A stretch of 64,000 nucleotides of DNA, from the NCBI GenBank assembly GCA_035610365.1, contig CM069433.1, positions 179,506,882 through 179,570,881 of the forward strand, given 5' to 3'. The stretch comes from Aquatica leii. Its lineage: Eukaryota; Arthropoda; Insecta; Coleoptera; Lampyridae. The notes beneath the pieces were generated by a model that was given only the letters and a program-made list of their open reading frames with translations, was not told where the DNA came from and did not search any database. Below are positions 33,883 to 45,564 of this stretch, piece by piece. A program made the translations under genes and the position numbers. Within the stretch, counting starts at the first letter, position 1. Every line of letters begins with the position of its first letter.

Positions 33883-34682
33883 TTAGTTTTTTGGAATATT
33901 TACAGGAGCCCTTATTTTTATCTCTTCTAGTATTTCTTTGTCTTTGTTCCATTTCCATACTACTCCATCTATTGTAATTTTGTTATATCCCAGTTTAACG
34001 TCTTTACCATATTTTTTTTCTGCTGCTTTTTTCCGTAATTGGTTCTGTTTTTCTCTTTCTTTCTTTGTTAGGTCATCATTTATGTAGATTTTTTCGTTGG
34101 GTATCTTTCCCAGCATTGTTTTATTAATCATAATTTTCTCTTTATCTTTGCCATTTTCCAGCTTGACTAAGCATAAGTTTGTGCCTAATGTAATGGCGTC
34201 TTTCACCTTAGCTTCTACTTCCAAATAATCTTTTATAAACTTTTCTACTTGCGGTATTATTGTTCCTGTTTCATTAGTTCTTATCTTCATGCCTTGAATA
34301 ACAATATTATTCTTTCTATTTTCTTTATCTATTACTTCAAGGTTACGTCTAATCTCTGTCAACTCCTTTTTATTTCATGATTTTCTTTCTTAATGTTGTC
34401 ATTTTCTTTCCTTAATTTTGCATTTTCTTCTTGTATTTTTAGCATTTCAACGTTGTACTGTTCTTGTTGGATTCTTACAAGTTTAACGTCTTCTGTAAGC
34501 CCTTTTACCATTTTTACTAATAGGTCCAATTTTCCATCGTCGCTTTGCGTTTTATTTGGCGATCTTTGAGTTTTTCTTGATTTATCAAATATTTCATCTC
34601 TTATTTCAGACCTTCTTCTTTTTCTCATGTCATCCGTCGAATAATTATTGCTATCGGTAATTAATTCTTTTTTGCTGGTCAT
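33883..34682 (-). pseudogene. LINE ORF1, coiled-coil plus RRM-like nucleic-acid-binding protein
   Basis: The start is ATG at 34682 (MTSKKELITDSNNYSTDD). A Lys/Glu-rich heptad region follows (LVKMVKGLTEDVKLVR, LKIQEENAKLRKENDNIKKE), which predicts a coiled coil. A one-base frameshift near 34365 splits it from the second half (34362-33883): RKNNIVIQGMKI, LGTNLCLVKLENGKDKEKIM, IYINDDLTKKEREKQNQLRK. This layout resembles the L1-type ORF1 / transposase_22 fold used for RNA binding and trimer formation. It is immediately upstream of ORF2. Confidence 0.8.
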
Positions 34683-34934
34683 TTTGCTTGTTTATAGTGT
34701 TTTTTTTTTTTTAATTCTAACGTATTAGCGTCGTTGTTTTCTTATGTTTAATAATGATAATGAGAAATTTAATTAATACTTACTAAATAATTTTGTAATT
34801 CTTTAATACAATTCTGTTCTAATCATCCACTGATATGCACCAAATACACACGTCGCGATTACGCGCGCCTATCTTTCCAGGTCGACCCTTCGGAGACCGA
34901 TAAGCGGTTTACTTAAGTTTTATTATAAAATACA

Positions 34935-35740
34935 ATAGTTGTATATTTATATGTAAATGAATTTAAAAAAAAATGAATTTGTATCGTTTTGAGATCACTA
35001 CAGTTACTTTGTTTTTATTAATTATCACTTTTACACTTAATTTTATATTACATTATTTTATTACTCGATTTAATTTAATATATTACTTAGCCGTGTAACG
35101 GAGCCGATGTATCGGTTGTCGCGTTGACACTCGCTGTGAGTAATAATAGTACTAATACTATTATTTATAAATTTTGTAAATAGTAAATGCATAAATTTTG
35201 TTAAGAGAAAAATGTCTTTGTGTTAAAAGACCATGGCGGATTAAGATATTCCTCACATGTTATAGTTTAATGCGTCTACGTAATTCTTAGTTAAATATTT
35301 GTATTAGGCTACAAATGCACATGTGCAATTATAATCGGTTCAATGATCATAATCTCGACTGCTTTTTTAAAGATTATAGGTGTTCGCAATGGCGATCTAA
35401 TTTACACGTGCTGATCACTGTGTGTAATATTGTAATGTCCTTGCAATCAAATTCTATTTTATCCTAGAAGAAAATAAAATCAATTTAAAATTCGCTTACT
35501 TATAATTGGCAACTAATTCTTCAACGTTGATTAAATTAGAAACAGTAGTTTAAATGCACGATTAAAATTATAGTAATATAATATACCAATAATTGTACTT
35601 ACGTAGTTTTGAATTAGAAACACTTTCGGTTCTGTTTATTGGATAATGATAATGGACTATGTGTCTTATAAAAATCTCGTAAAATGCACTTCTTCTGTTG
35701 CTGTTTGAAAGCATAGATTAACACTGCAGTGTAGTTTTAG
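34935..35740. other. AT-rich stretch, possibly LINE 5' region
   Basis: No coding motif. The sequence up to about 35150, including cggagccgatgtatcggttg, may still belong to the LINE 5' untranslated region; the boundary is not visible. Confidence 0.4.
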
Positions 35741-35744
35741 AAAT

Positions 35745-36016
35745 TCACACTTGTAACCATAGTTTCAAGACTGTTACACTCGAAACCGAAATGAAGGTTT
35801 TAATGTCACTAAATTGACACTGTAGTTACATAAGGGTTTAAGAAAAACTTACTTATAACCATAGTTGTAAAATGGTTATTTCTGTAATAGATTTGAAACC
35901 TCAGTAAATTACGAAAGTTGCTGCTACGTTGCTGCAACGGTTTATTTACCATGGTGCTAATGTTACTAATTTGCAACTGGTTACAACGTAACCACGGTTA
36001 CAAAATGTTGCTTGGG
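35745..36016 (-). repeat. right terminal repeat of the 27.5-kb insertion
   Basis: The region ends gtaaccacggttacaaaatg and ttgcttggg. It is an array of gtaaccatagttncaa, ggttacaacg and gcaacggttt words. On the minus strand it begins cccaagcaacattttgtaac, matching the left terminus cccaagtagcaaaa in type. Immediately after it, at 36017, hAT coding sequence resumes. Confidence 0.7.
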
Positions 36017-37546
36017 TTGCTTGATATATGAACAGTGGCGTTAGCATGGTGCAATAAATGATGTTTTAGGAAAAGGTTTGACGAACGAAAGAATGTTTTG
36101 GAGGAAAATTTTGTGGAGAGAGTGGAAATATGGCTGACAGTAACTAAGAAAATTTTCTTTCAGTAATCGAACTACTATCCAAATATGATACTGTTTTGGA
36201 AGAGCTAATGGAAAAACCAAGTGACACTGTTAATTATTTGAGTCCAACAATACAAAACAAAATGATTTCTCTGATGGCTGATAAAGTGCTCAGTGAAATT
36301 AAAGAAGAACTAAAAACGCACCTTTCTTTCCATTATTATGGACACGACTCAAGACGTCATTAAAGTAGGTCAGTTAAAAGAAGTCTTTCACTATGTAAAA
36401 ATTGAATATGATGAAAGCGGAAAACCTTGTGACTTGAACGTATGCGAAACGTTGACCTCTTTCACAGACGTTACGGACCAAACAGCTTGGGGACTAGAGC
36501 ATCTCATTATAAAATTAATTTTGGAAAAAGGTTTTGATATAACTATATGCAGAGGACAAAGCTACGACCGTGCATTTGTTATGAGTGGTGTATATAGTGG
36601 AGTACATAGGAGAATTGAAAAACTAGCTCCGCATGCCTATTTCATTCACTGTGCCAGCCATCATTTCAATCTAGTGCTTAAAGACGACCTTGAGAATAAT
36701 CGAGAAATAGCTAAATTCTTCGAGACTGAGCAAAATGTATATGCTTTTTTTAGGCACAGCATTGTTCGTTGACAAGAGGTTAAAGTTTCCTCCGATTTAA
36801 CAGAAAATAGAACCAATTCTACAGCTGAGATAACACTAAAGACTTTAAATCCCACACGTTGGGCGGGAAGGTACGAAGCAGTTAACGCGTTGAAGGAGAA
36901 ATTTGCTGGAGTCATGAAAGCCTCAAGAAAAAATTAGAATTAGAAAAACACTTTGATGAACTGTGCGTAGATCGAAGATTGACTGATCCTATCAGCAAAT
37001 TCAGAGTGACAGCATTTTATCCAATAATTGATACCATCGTGTCACAACTTCAAACCCGTTTCAAAAGCATGAAAGAAGTAGTTGACTCTTACAGAATTGT
37101 TTAGCCTTCTGTCCTTGCATCAAACACAGACGAAGAATTAGGTTCTGAAACCGACAAATTTATCAGCCGATTTTCTGACGATGTGACGCCAATGTTCAAA
37201 GCACAGATTTTATCAGTCCGAACCATAGTTTAGAACTTTTACAAATGTCAAAGAAGTTGCAAACCTGCTCTTGATACAAAACAGCTCTTTAGCTTCCGCT
37301 TACCCAGATGTACTTACCGTTTGCTTCATGTACCTTACAGTTCCGGTAACCGTGGCAAAAGCTAAAAGGTCTTTTTCAAAACTTAAACTAATAAAAAAAT
37401 ATCTTAGAAATTCTATATCTCAGCAACTTGTTACAAGTTTGGCTATTTTATCGATTGAGAATAAAAGGGCACAGAAAATAAACTACAACCGAGTGATTGC
37501 TGTTTTTGCCAGTGTTAAATCCAAAAAAAAACACATTTTAATCTGA
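36017..37546 (+). pseudogene. hAT transposase, C-terminal two-thirds (second part of a split gene)
   Basis: It resumes with CLIYEQWR, LTNERMFWRKIL (36019-36120), then VIELLSKYDTVLEELMEKPS and YLSPTIQNKMISLMADKV (36160-36290). The catalytic region at 36338-36772 contains MDTTQDVIKVGQLKEVFHYV (first Asp) and ICRGQSYDRAFVMSGVYSGV, then HCASHHFNLVL. A TGA at 36770-36772 replaces an expected Trp codon; the frame then continues with LNPTRWAGRYEAVNALKEKF. The C-terminal dimerisation block is at 37271-37546 (VPVTVAKAKRSFSKLKLIKK, YLRNSISQQLVTSLAILSIE). Further breaks lie near 36100, 36340, 36935 and 37100-37250. The N-terminal part lies at 7970-8462. Confidence 0.88.
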
Positions 37547-37658
37547 ATTGTGTGCGAATGAGTTTTTTTCCTTTTTTGTTCCTGCAGAGAACTTGTTTTT
37601 ATTATGTGTTATTATTACATCATTTAATTTTGTTTTATTTTTGTTTTGTTGTTGCCAT

Positions 37659-38418
37659 GGAGTTTCGAACACGGCTATTGTGGAAATGGTAGTCGAATAA
37701 GTGGAAAAACTTTCGTATTTTGTAATTATTACGGCTTATTGAATTTTACTGGATTCCGGTTTGGTTTCGTATTAACGTCTCATAGATTTGTGCGTAAGTT
37801 TGTGTTTCATAATCCAATTCTCGCCTTTGTTGCGACTCACGGAACAAAAACCTTCCAACTGTACATAGTTTATTTTATTGGGAACCCTTCGTTTCTTCCT
37901 GATTACATCTAGCAACCCAGGATCCAACCACAAGTTCTTTTCTGGATTTATGACGACGACAATTTAAAGTATTTATTTTGTGCCAATTACTTAAAACTTG
38001 TAAATTTTATTTATGTGTTTAAGTGTCTTAAAAGCTTTGGTTTTTAAGAAAAATGAGTGTTAAGAAATAAACAATTTCATCAATAATATAATTAATAAAT
38101 GATTATTGTCCGTATTTGTCAAAACTATGTGACAAAGTTTCGTTTGACGGAAAATTTACTATCAAATTTTCATCTTGTTTTTAAAATAGACTAATTTATT
38201 TCATTTTGTATTGAATTGATATTTATTTTAATGCGCACACGGCCGTGCTTTGGTTAATTAAGACTTTTCTATTGTTTTTTTTTAACTTTCATGTTTACTT
38301 AATTTTTTTTATTATTATGCGTTAATTTAAATGGTTTTTTTTGTTTGTCCTATTTAATCACTTATACATATATATTAACTTAATCTACCCTTTCCACAAT
38401 GGCTGTGTTCGAAACTCC
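37659..38418. mobile_element. 760-bp element with 34-bp terminal inverted repeats, unassigned
   Basis: The left end (37659-37692) reads ggagtttcgaacacggctat then tgtggaaatggtag. The right end (38385-38418) is its inverse with three mismatches. The interior is AT-rich with no transposase motif; the 37646-37912 frame is not recognisable. No clear TSD lies directly outside. The weak match may extend a little outward (ttttgttgttgcc against ttttctttagc), which would explain the missing TSD. Likely a MITE of unknown superfamily. Confidence 0.65.
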
Positions 38419-38424
38419 GCTAAA

Positions 38425-41010
38425 GAAAACCATACCACTAAGAACTGCAAAGAGGATGCAAACAGATTAAATAACGTGACAAAGGTAGTGTTGGGAAACG
38501 GCTTTTGCTTCTGTGTGAAATGTCAAATTGACAAAATATTTTATTGCATTACGGTCATAAAGATTAGTTGTTGAGACCGGAATCATAACAACTGTCTAAT
38601 AAACATGCTAAAACATATTTAATTACAATATTATATCTCAGAAGGGAAACATAAGTTACAACTGGAATTTTTACAGAACAAAAAAAATGCCAAATCAACA
38701 CAAACGCAGAATACGGTTATTTAAACAATGTAATAATTTCTAAATAAACAAACACAAAACTTTACTTTCATAATTGATTGACAATTATGAATCTAAAAAC
38801 GTTAAATAACTTCCTTAAATCAATTTGCAATCAATGAAACAATTTCAAAATACGTAGAATGGATAACATCAATTCAAATACCGGGTCCTTCACGAAATAA
38901 ATCACACGATCTCAAACGACGGTTACAGTTTTACAACTTAAGTTCTTCGTTAAAAATTAATAAAAATACAAAAAATAGTGCACACAATTCAAGAAAAAAG
39001 AGCTTTCAAACATTGCCCTATTATCCTTATTTTGATTTTAAAAGTTGTTATCACACCGCTAAGTATAGTATATAATTTGTATTGTTTCTTTAAAATAGTT
39101 TATTGTACACTTGCTTCCTTTTCTACGACGCCATACTAATTAAAAGGAAACAATGCAGACTTTTTTCTGAAAACTTTCTTTGTCGAAGCTGTTTATAATT
39201 GTCATTTCCTAAATCTCTAAAGCAAAATATAATTTTTTGTCTTATACATTTGTTTTTGTGTAAATATGTGTTTCTGCACTTTGCGCTTTGGTTTGATTTT
39301 ATTATCGTATATATTGGTTGCTTACTGACAGCTAGAATTTTACAAGAAAGAAATACTATTTTTTCGGTGATTGTGGTACGCTTCGCAAAATTATGATTCG
39401 TCTTATAAACCTTCCTAGGGTAAGCAATTACTCACATTTTTTGTTATTTACTTTGATTTTTCCGTAATTGTGATACCGCTACATGTTAGCTAATTTGGAG
39501 TGGTTCATGTCAATCTATTCGCTTTCGCTTGAAACTATAATTAGAAGCACTACTGAAAGGGGCTATTGGTTAATTAAATCAAAACCTAATGTGAGTACAA
39601 ATCGTTGTTATATCTCATGTGATGTTTGAATAAACTTGAAGGTACACCTGCAATAGGAATAGGAATCTACTCGCACGCTTGACGCATTTTAATACCACGA
39701 TTCATTGTTTGTCAACAAGCAACTTGCTTATGAAACAATCCTATATGTAATTATTACTTTATTTTTCTTAGCGATTTTAACAGATGATTGAAGCATGTAG
39801 ATAGCTACTCGCATGTCTTGGAATAGCGTGAGTACTTTTTTTTCTTGTTATTAAGACTTAGATATAGATATTATCACAAGTAACGCATATTATTATACAA
39901 CAATGTATCTCTTGCTACAAAATTAGTTTGTTTGTTTAAGTTACTCGATCTGGAGCATCGCAAAATTCGTCTTTGTGTTTAATTGTTATAAAATCATAAA
40001 ATTAAAAAACAATGGATATCGTCAAATACCGGAAGTAACGATAGTTAAAACGTTTAGTTGCTTCTGCAAGATTTTATTTCATTCTAATGTTTCACAAATT
40101 ACTATTCTTTGTCGATCGCGTTCCAATATTATGAATCATTTCATACGTATAAATTGTAAACAAACTTTTAATTCCGTCGACTTTCGCGTTATGTAAAATT
40201 TAAGTTCCACTTAATTGCTAAGTGGAGTGGGCTTGACCATTGACCATTGGCGACTACTATTATGCTGATTTACTAGGATCTCGCTAGCGAACTGCGGGAC
40301 TCGTTCCCATAGGATTGCAGACCATTGACTTCCACGACGTGGTAAGAAATTTTCAACTTAACCGGCTTTATGTCACTTCATATTCACTTTTTTTAGCTTT
40401 TGCGTTCACTAATTTCCTGCTTTCTTTACTGCAGCATCTCAAATCTACCAACTTCCACCTTTGGCTCCTACTTCGCTTCTCTCACTCTTTTGCCTTTGAC
40501 TATCACTTTACCACTGCTCCTCATCGACTCTATCACACCACGTTCTCTGCTTTCTTTCCCCCCGTACGTTTTTATGTCACTTATTAAGCACATTCAATGT
40601 TACATCGCTAAATTACATTCTCAATCGTTTACACTTTGCGCCTAACCCTAACTTACTTGATTATGGATTAAAATCACAATAAAAATTATGTACATTTATT
40701 TCCTTTTACATGGAATTTAAAGGACGTTACGTTTCAGTTACCTCCCAAAATTTTGAGAACTGCGCGGCATTGACCTTGTATGCGAAATTTTCAAAGACTT
40801 CCAAATTAGTTTTTGTTTAATAGTTTGTTTAACTTGGCAAAGCATTGTTTGGTCTAATATATTTTTTCAAATTGCTATTATTCTGAGTGATTTAATATTC
40901 GTTTGATACAAGATTTTTAAGTTGATACGTGTTATTTCCAAGTTCATAGACCTCATATGGGCCGCCGATACAATTAATGGAAAATCAATTACTGAAATCG
41001 TTATTCGTCT
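38425..41010. other. AT-rich stretch, no supported gene
   Basis: Short frames (39199-39396, 39975-40196, 40315-40645) have no recognisable motif. No repeat boundaries were identified. Confidence 0.5.
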
Positions 41011-41014
41011 GTAG

Positions 41015-41255
41015 AGCGTGTACTCATGCTGAATATTATGATTTTGCTGATTGTGTTGAAGAAATTAAATGTATTGTAAAAATTTATAGTGTAGAAATAA
41101 AACATCCAATAATTATTTATGAAGACAATACTGCAGTAATAGCTTTATCTTAAAATGGAAAATTTTAAAAAGATTTAAAACACATTGGCGGTAGTTATCA
41201 TTTTGTTTATAATTATGAAAAAGAAAATGTAATTAATGTGCAAGGGTATCTACCC
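41015..41255 (+). pseudogene. copia RNase H fragment
   Basis: The reading THAEYYDFADCVEEIKCIVK, then IIIYEDNTAVIALS, then KDLKHIGGSYHFV corresponds to the Ty1/copia RNase H region (STxAEY ... YxDNxxxI ... KxIDIKYHFV). Stops interrupt it near 41152 and 41170. It is too short for the frame list and is unrelated in position to the larger copia at 10.86-14.48 kb. Confidence 0.72.
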
Positions 41256-41469
41256 AAGATCAAATTTCCCGTTTTTAAGCAAAGTTAAATTTCAAACGTT
41301 CATAACATTAATGGGTTTGTAGAATTTTGTGTACATAACTAACTAAAGGTTCTTGGCAGTTAAGAATACTTATTGGTAATGACATTTTTTTATACAAAAA
41401 TCAAACAGAAAGAAAGGTTTGACTACTCAGAGGTAGTAAATAATTAAAATTTCAAAAAAAAACAAAGAT

Positions 41470-42170
41470 GAATTGTATAATGTATTGGACTTCCTTCTTG
41501 GTTTAACACTCCCTCATTCTTCGTGGCATTGATATTAGCAGGTGGTGGATTTTTTCTTGAATTATTGTATCCCATGCAACTTGCAATTCATCCCAGAGAG
41601 CATCCTGTCTGTGGAAGATGCGCCAAATTCCTCAGTCCTTTACTCACACGTGTTTAATAGGCGAAAGGTCGGAAGATCTGGGTGGTCATGATTAAAATAA
41701 ACGGGCATTATCTTGCGGGATAAATGAATCTTTCAAATGCTGAAGAAATGGAAAAATATAAGAACCTGCCACCTCGTTAACATATCGTCGAGTGTTTGTA
41801 TTGTCTTGGATGAATACCAAACAAGACTTATTTTTATAGGCTATAGCACCTTATACCATAATCCCCGCAGTGTGGTGCACATGCTACTTAAGAAAAAAAT
41901 TAACATTGCGCCGTTCCCCACGTTTTCGTCTGACTCTCAAATGGTCATCATGTATCCTCAAACAGAATCTGGATTCACCATTAAAGACTTCTCGATGCCA
42001 TTCCAATACAGTCGCAATCTACACCACTCTAAACGTTGATGTCGGTGTAATAGTGAATTGGTTTCGGTTAAGACAATTTGTAATTTTTCTGTACGAAAAA
42101 CCATCTTCAGCCTACAATTCGACCACTGTCAAATTCGCTTAATTGGGAATACTTTTCACACTGTCGCATT
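41470..42170 (-). pseudogene. Tc1-like transposase, decayed
   Basis: The minus strand reads WHREVFNGESRFCLRIHDDH (about 42005-41945; the family motif is SDESRF, so the first catalytic Asp looks lost), RRKRGERRNVNFFLK, HHTAGIMV and GAIAYKNKSCLVF. These are followed by RRYVNEVAGSYIFPFLQHLK, FIPQDNARLF (second catalytic Asp, about 41705), SSDLSPIKHV and WDELQVAWDTIIQEKIHHLL, then SMPRRMRECL (about 41530). This is the Tc1 order. Stops and frameshifts are frequent, and the plus-strand frames at 41737-42142 are shadows. Termini were not found. Confidence 0.78.
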
Positions 42171-42559
42171 CTTGGCATAATCACACTCTCAAAACATGTT
42201 AAACAAAAGAACCACAAGATATTAAAACGATATTTAAATTGTCCAAGACCCGCTCGAAATACACACGATAATGAAGTGGAATAAAGAAATTAAAGAAAAT
42301 AAGTGAAGTTGCAGCATAAAGTATGAAGTATTAAGCAAGGCGTAGTAACGAAATTGTAAAAAACGCATTTGTCTTTCTTTCTCGTTGCAGTGCATTTTAC
42401 TTCAAAAAATAAAAACTTATACACTACAGTGATCAGTCGCGAATTTCACTACAAATAGGCGCCGTGTGCACCCCAGCATGGGCGTTGAATTGCGGCAATC
42501 TAGGTTTTTTTGTAGTGTGGATCTTCCTGTGAGAACGACTCTTTTAGTGGTGGTAGATC

Positions 42560-43131
42560 GCCTACTGTTAATAGTTTTTTTGAGTGGTTTGTGCATGGAA
42601 CTTTTTTTTCCATGTTTTTTTATGGTACCAGCATGTTCTGTTCGTCCATTCGTTGTGTCAGCAAATTGATTTTGTGGATTAAATTGTTCGGTTGGGAGTC
42701 GTCTTCGTTTGGAAAGGTGCTGGAAACACTGGCTATTGCTGCTGGGGGTGAAGTAATGTCAAGAATTTTAACATTTAGCTTTTTAAGAAACAATAATTGT
42801 AGTAACTAGTGTGAGTTTGATGTAAGTTGGCATCTGCTGGATAAATAGCTCTTTTTGAGCCCTGTTGTTTACGTACCGTGGCTCACTGACAAGTTGTCTC
42901 ATTCTCCGTAATAGTTCTCGATCCCAGTTCTTAACCTCCTAAGAGGCGCTTTAGCTTTTGTGCATGCGATAGTACCGTTATGTTTTTTATTGCGGTTTTT
43001 AGCTGTATGTAAAGTTGCTCAGCTTCTGACGATTGTTTCGTAATTAGGTCAGCGACCTCGTCTTCGATCTCCAGTTGATGTACAGACAGCACGTGGTAAA
43101 ATATTGTATTTTCGCTTGTTATCTTGGACAT
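42560..43131 (-). pseudogene. Ty3/gypsy gag fragment
   Basis: The frame from 43131 contains FYHVLSVHQLEIEDEVADLI and AQKLKRLLGG, then after a stop ELGSRT, corresponding to the gypsy Gag segment LLxxEELGDRxPSQxLRxM. Downstream pieces in other frames read MRQLVSEPRYVNNRAQKELF, QQMPTYIKLTL and SPPAAIASVSS, then NNLIHKINLLTQRMDEQN, all in Gag order. No nucleocapsid knuckle or pol follows. Confidence 0.62.
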
Positions 43132-43139
43132 AAACCATA

Positions 43140-44615
43140 ATTATGTGCGTGTGGGCCAGAATAACGGCAGGGTAAGCGCAGCAGTTGCCATGGTTGTACT
43201 TGTGCTAGCAGTAACCGCGTGGGTGTTTGCAGATTCCATGTCACTGGCTTCTATTCTTTCGTTGTCTGTTAATGTAGTAAAATTCGATAAATAGATAAAA
43301 TAAAATTACGTCGATCACCAATCTGGTATTTGGTACAATTAAAAAAAAAGATATACTTGATTTACAAATCGTCCCCCCTTTGAACATGCTTCAAACCTCA
43401 AATGGCCTTTGCTCCTTTCCGGAGCTGTCGTTTTTATTTCCTCTTGTTTTGCGCTGTTGCAGTTAACTGATTATATAATATACATAATGTTTCAAAAGCT
43501 AAAAAAATTATATTTGAACGCTACAATACAATTACTAATCAGTGTGCGTATAACACTAATATAAATTCGTTTAACAATTTAGTTATGCATTGTTAATAAC
43601 TTTTTCTAAACTACCTATATTAAATTAAAATATCGAAATAATGTTAATAGTTGTTATATTACATTTGTTGCTTTTTGAATATAACTACGACATAATTTAA
43701 TATTCAATATTACTAAACAAGTAACAATAAAATAAAGTTTCTCTCAAAGATTTATTTTTATTTTAAAATCTGCTAAACAAGAGTTCAACGCCATTTTTAG
43801 ACTGAAGTGGTAAACTAATTTAAAAATAAAAAGTAGTAAAAGAAATACCCGGGCAAATATAAATTGTTTATGCAACCTGTTAAACAAAATTGTTAATGCA
43901 AATAACATAAATATAGCACTAAATCGATAAACATTTGCAAACGGTAGTCAGAACTTGTCCTTTGTATTTAAATTTTTAAATACGTTTTCAACTACAGCTT
44001 TTATATATTAAAGATTTTTTAAACTATTTTTCAATGTCTGATTAAAAATGTAATTTTAATGTATCTAGCAATTTAATTTATTCATTTTGTCTAACACAAT
44101 AAAAAACGCCAGTCTTTTTTAATATTTTATATTTACATGTTTCATTATAAATAGTGCAAATGTGAATAAACTAATCACAGTCAAAATTAATAATTACATA
44201 GACAAAAATTATTTTAAATGTAATCTTTAGTTTATTTTATATAATAGTAAAATTTGTATATTGTAGAAAATAAATGTTTTAAACGTTACAAAATAATGAA
44301 CAATCTAATATAATCCTGAACTAGATAAGGAAAATCTACATACTTATTTTGTACCGTTTGAGTACAATATTGGAAAAGTAACTTTAGTACCACGCCGTAC
44401 ATAAGGGCAAAGTCGTGTGGTGCAGGACGGCGTCGAGGCGCCGAAAAGCCTCAAAACTCAAAAGTAAAAAAAGATAAAAAAATCAGTAAGGAATTGCTAG
44501 CTATTACATTGTTTTTTATTTGCTTATTTTTTTATTTTTACTCTTTGAGACGAGGTAACTAAATTACTTCTCCAAAATAATATATTTTCCAAATGAGAGT
44601 ACGCAATAATAGCAT
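43140..44615. other. AT-rich stretch, no supported gene
   Basis: No coding motif, repeat boundary or RNA gene was seen. Confidence 0.5.
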
Positions 44616-44619
44616 TTAT

Positions 44620-45528
44620 TCGATCAATCGGTCAAGATTTTTTGTATGACCGGCATGGTCATCACAAATTAAAAATACGGCGTTATCTTTTAAAGCCTCG
44701 GAAAATTGAACAAATTTTTTAAACCATCTGAAAAAATATCTTTAGTCACCCAACCAGAATCACTTGTTTTAACCATAGAACCAGGTGGCAAACTAATTTC
44801 AAATTCAGGCCGTTTTCTTTTTCTGGGAAAAATAAGGCAAGGAAGAACATAACTTCCCGAAGCTGAACAAAGAATTTCAGCAGTCACGGTTTCCCCCCTC
44901 TCTGCAGAAGTGAGAGCTCCTACTTGGCGTTTTCCTTTAAGTGCTAATATCCTCGAATGTCTCTTTGGATTTACAGTGATACTTGTCTCATCACAATTGA
45001 AAGTCTTCTCTGCAGTTAGTTGATACTTATCGATAATATTTGTCAGCAAACCAAAAAACTGATTCACCTCAACCTTATTGAAGCCCATTGGTCTAGCTCC
45101 TGATGTGGCTTCTGGTTTTCTTAGGGCTGTGGTAGGGTGTTTTCGAAGAAAATGTTCCATCCAGTCAGGACCGGCCATCTGAGTGTCTTTACTAAACCTG
45201 TTTGCAACACCGTTTACGACCGCCAATTGATAAACAAGTTTTCTTAACTCTCTCTTTGTAAAGCCGAATAATCTTGATTTCATGTTTCTTACATATTTCA
45301 CAATCTCTAACTCTTGAGCTTCGGTAAACACATTTTTGGCGCTTTCTAATTGCGCTGACCCCACATCTCCTTTTGCAACATAACGTTCTAATGTGGTTTG
45401 ACGCATCTTAAATTGCTGCGCTGCTTTTTTATAACCCATGGTACCCTCAATAATAGTTTGTACTGCTTCTTTCATTGACTCTTTAGAACAGACGAGTTGT
45501 TTTTCTTGCGTATTTTCGTACCATCTGA
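44620..45528 (-). pseudogene. pogo/Tigger-like DDE transposase, C-terminally truncated
   Basis: The likely start is ATG at 45528 (MVRKYARKTTR, the usual pogo-like opening); a frameshift then leads into SKESMKEAVQTIIEGTMGYK and AAQQFKMRQTTLERYVAK (Psq-type helix-turn-helix, about 45480-45370). A CENP-B-like region follows (WMEHFLRKHPTTALRKPEAT). The DDE domain contains EKTFNCDETSITV (first Asp, about 45000) and VLPCLIFPRKRKR. After a frameshift near 44700 it reads FLICDDHAGHTKNLDRLIE (second Asp, to about 44622). The third catalytic region and C terminus are missing. The 294-residue frame is one of the longest uninterrupted ones in the window. Confidence 0.88.
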
Positions 45529-45564
45529 AACCAATAGGAAAACATAATAAATCGTAATGCATTG

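Larger units (their letters stand above)
30805..34930 (-). mobile_element. LINE (non-LTR retrotransposon), RTE/CFDP2-like, ORF1 plus ORF2
   Basis: On the minus strand the order is a GC-richer leader (34930-34690, with gcgcgcc and gtcgacc words), a coiled-coil ORF1, then ORF2 with apurinic endonuclease, RT and a C-terminal RLRWFGH domain. It ends at a stop at about 30831 followed by an AT-rich tail. Nearly full length by gene content, but frameshifted. The exact 5' end and TSD were not resolved. Confidence 0.88.
8463..36016. mobile_element. putative 27.5-kb foldback-like insertion inside a hAT gene
   Basis: Both ends share the inverted terminus cccaag(t/c)a(g/a)ca and a subterminal array of gtaaccg/cggttac words. 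The hAT coding sequence stops at 8462 and resumes at 36017. Removing the block with one copy of a 2-bp tt repeat (8461-8462, 36017-36018) puts HENSSDHAEA directly before CLIYEQW in one frame. The distance from DH to the following conserved W becomes 31 residues, versus 30 in the independent hAT copy at 183-3050. So the two halves were once contiguous. Whether the block arrived as one giant element or as a small element later inflated by copia, Penelope, mariner and LINE insertions is open. Superfamily is not assigned; long TIRs of short repeats resemble foldback elements. Confidence 0.6.

Noticed and set aside
40315-40645. Overlapping 80-90 codon frames, rich in Phe/Leu/His
   Set aside because: No motif, no start context and no continuation; composition fits chance frames.
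44400-44480. GC-rich segment beside the pogo-like gene as its other terminus or as a tRNA
   Set aside because: It does not match the G-rich terminus at 45.6 kb, and no cloverleaf with conserved tRNA boxes was seen.
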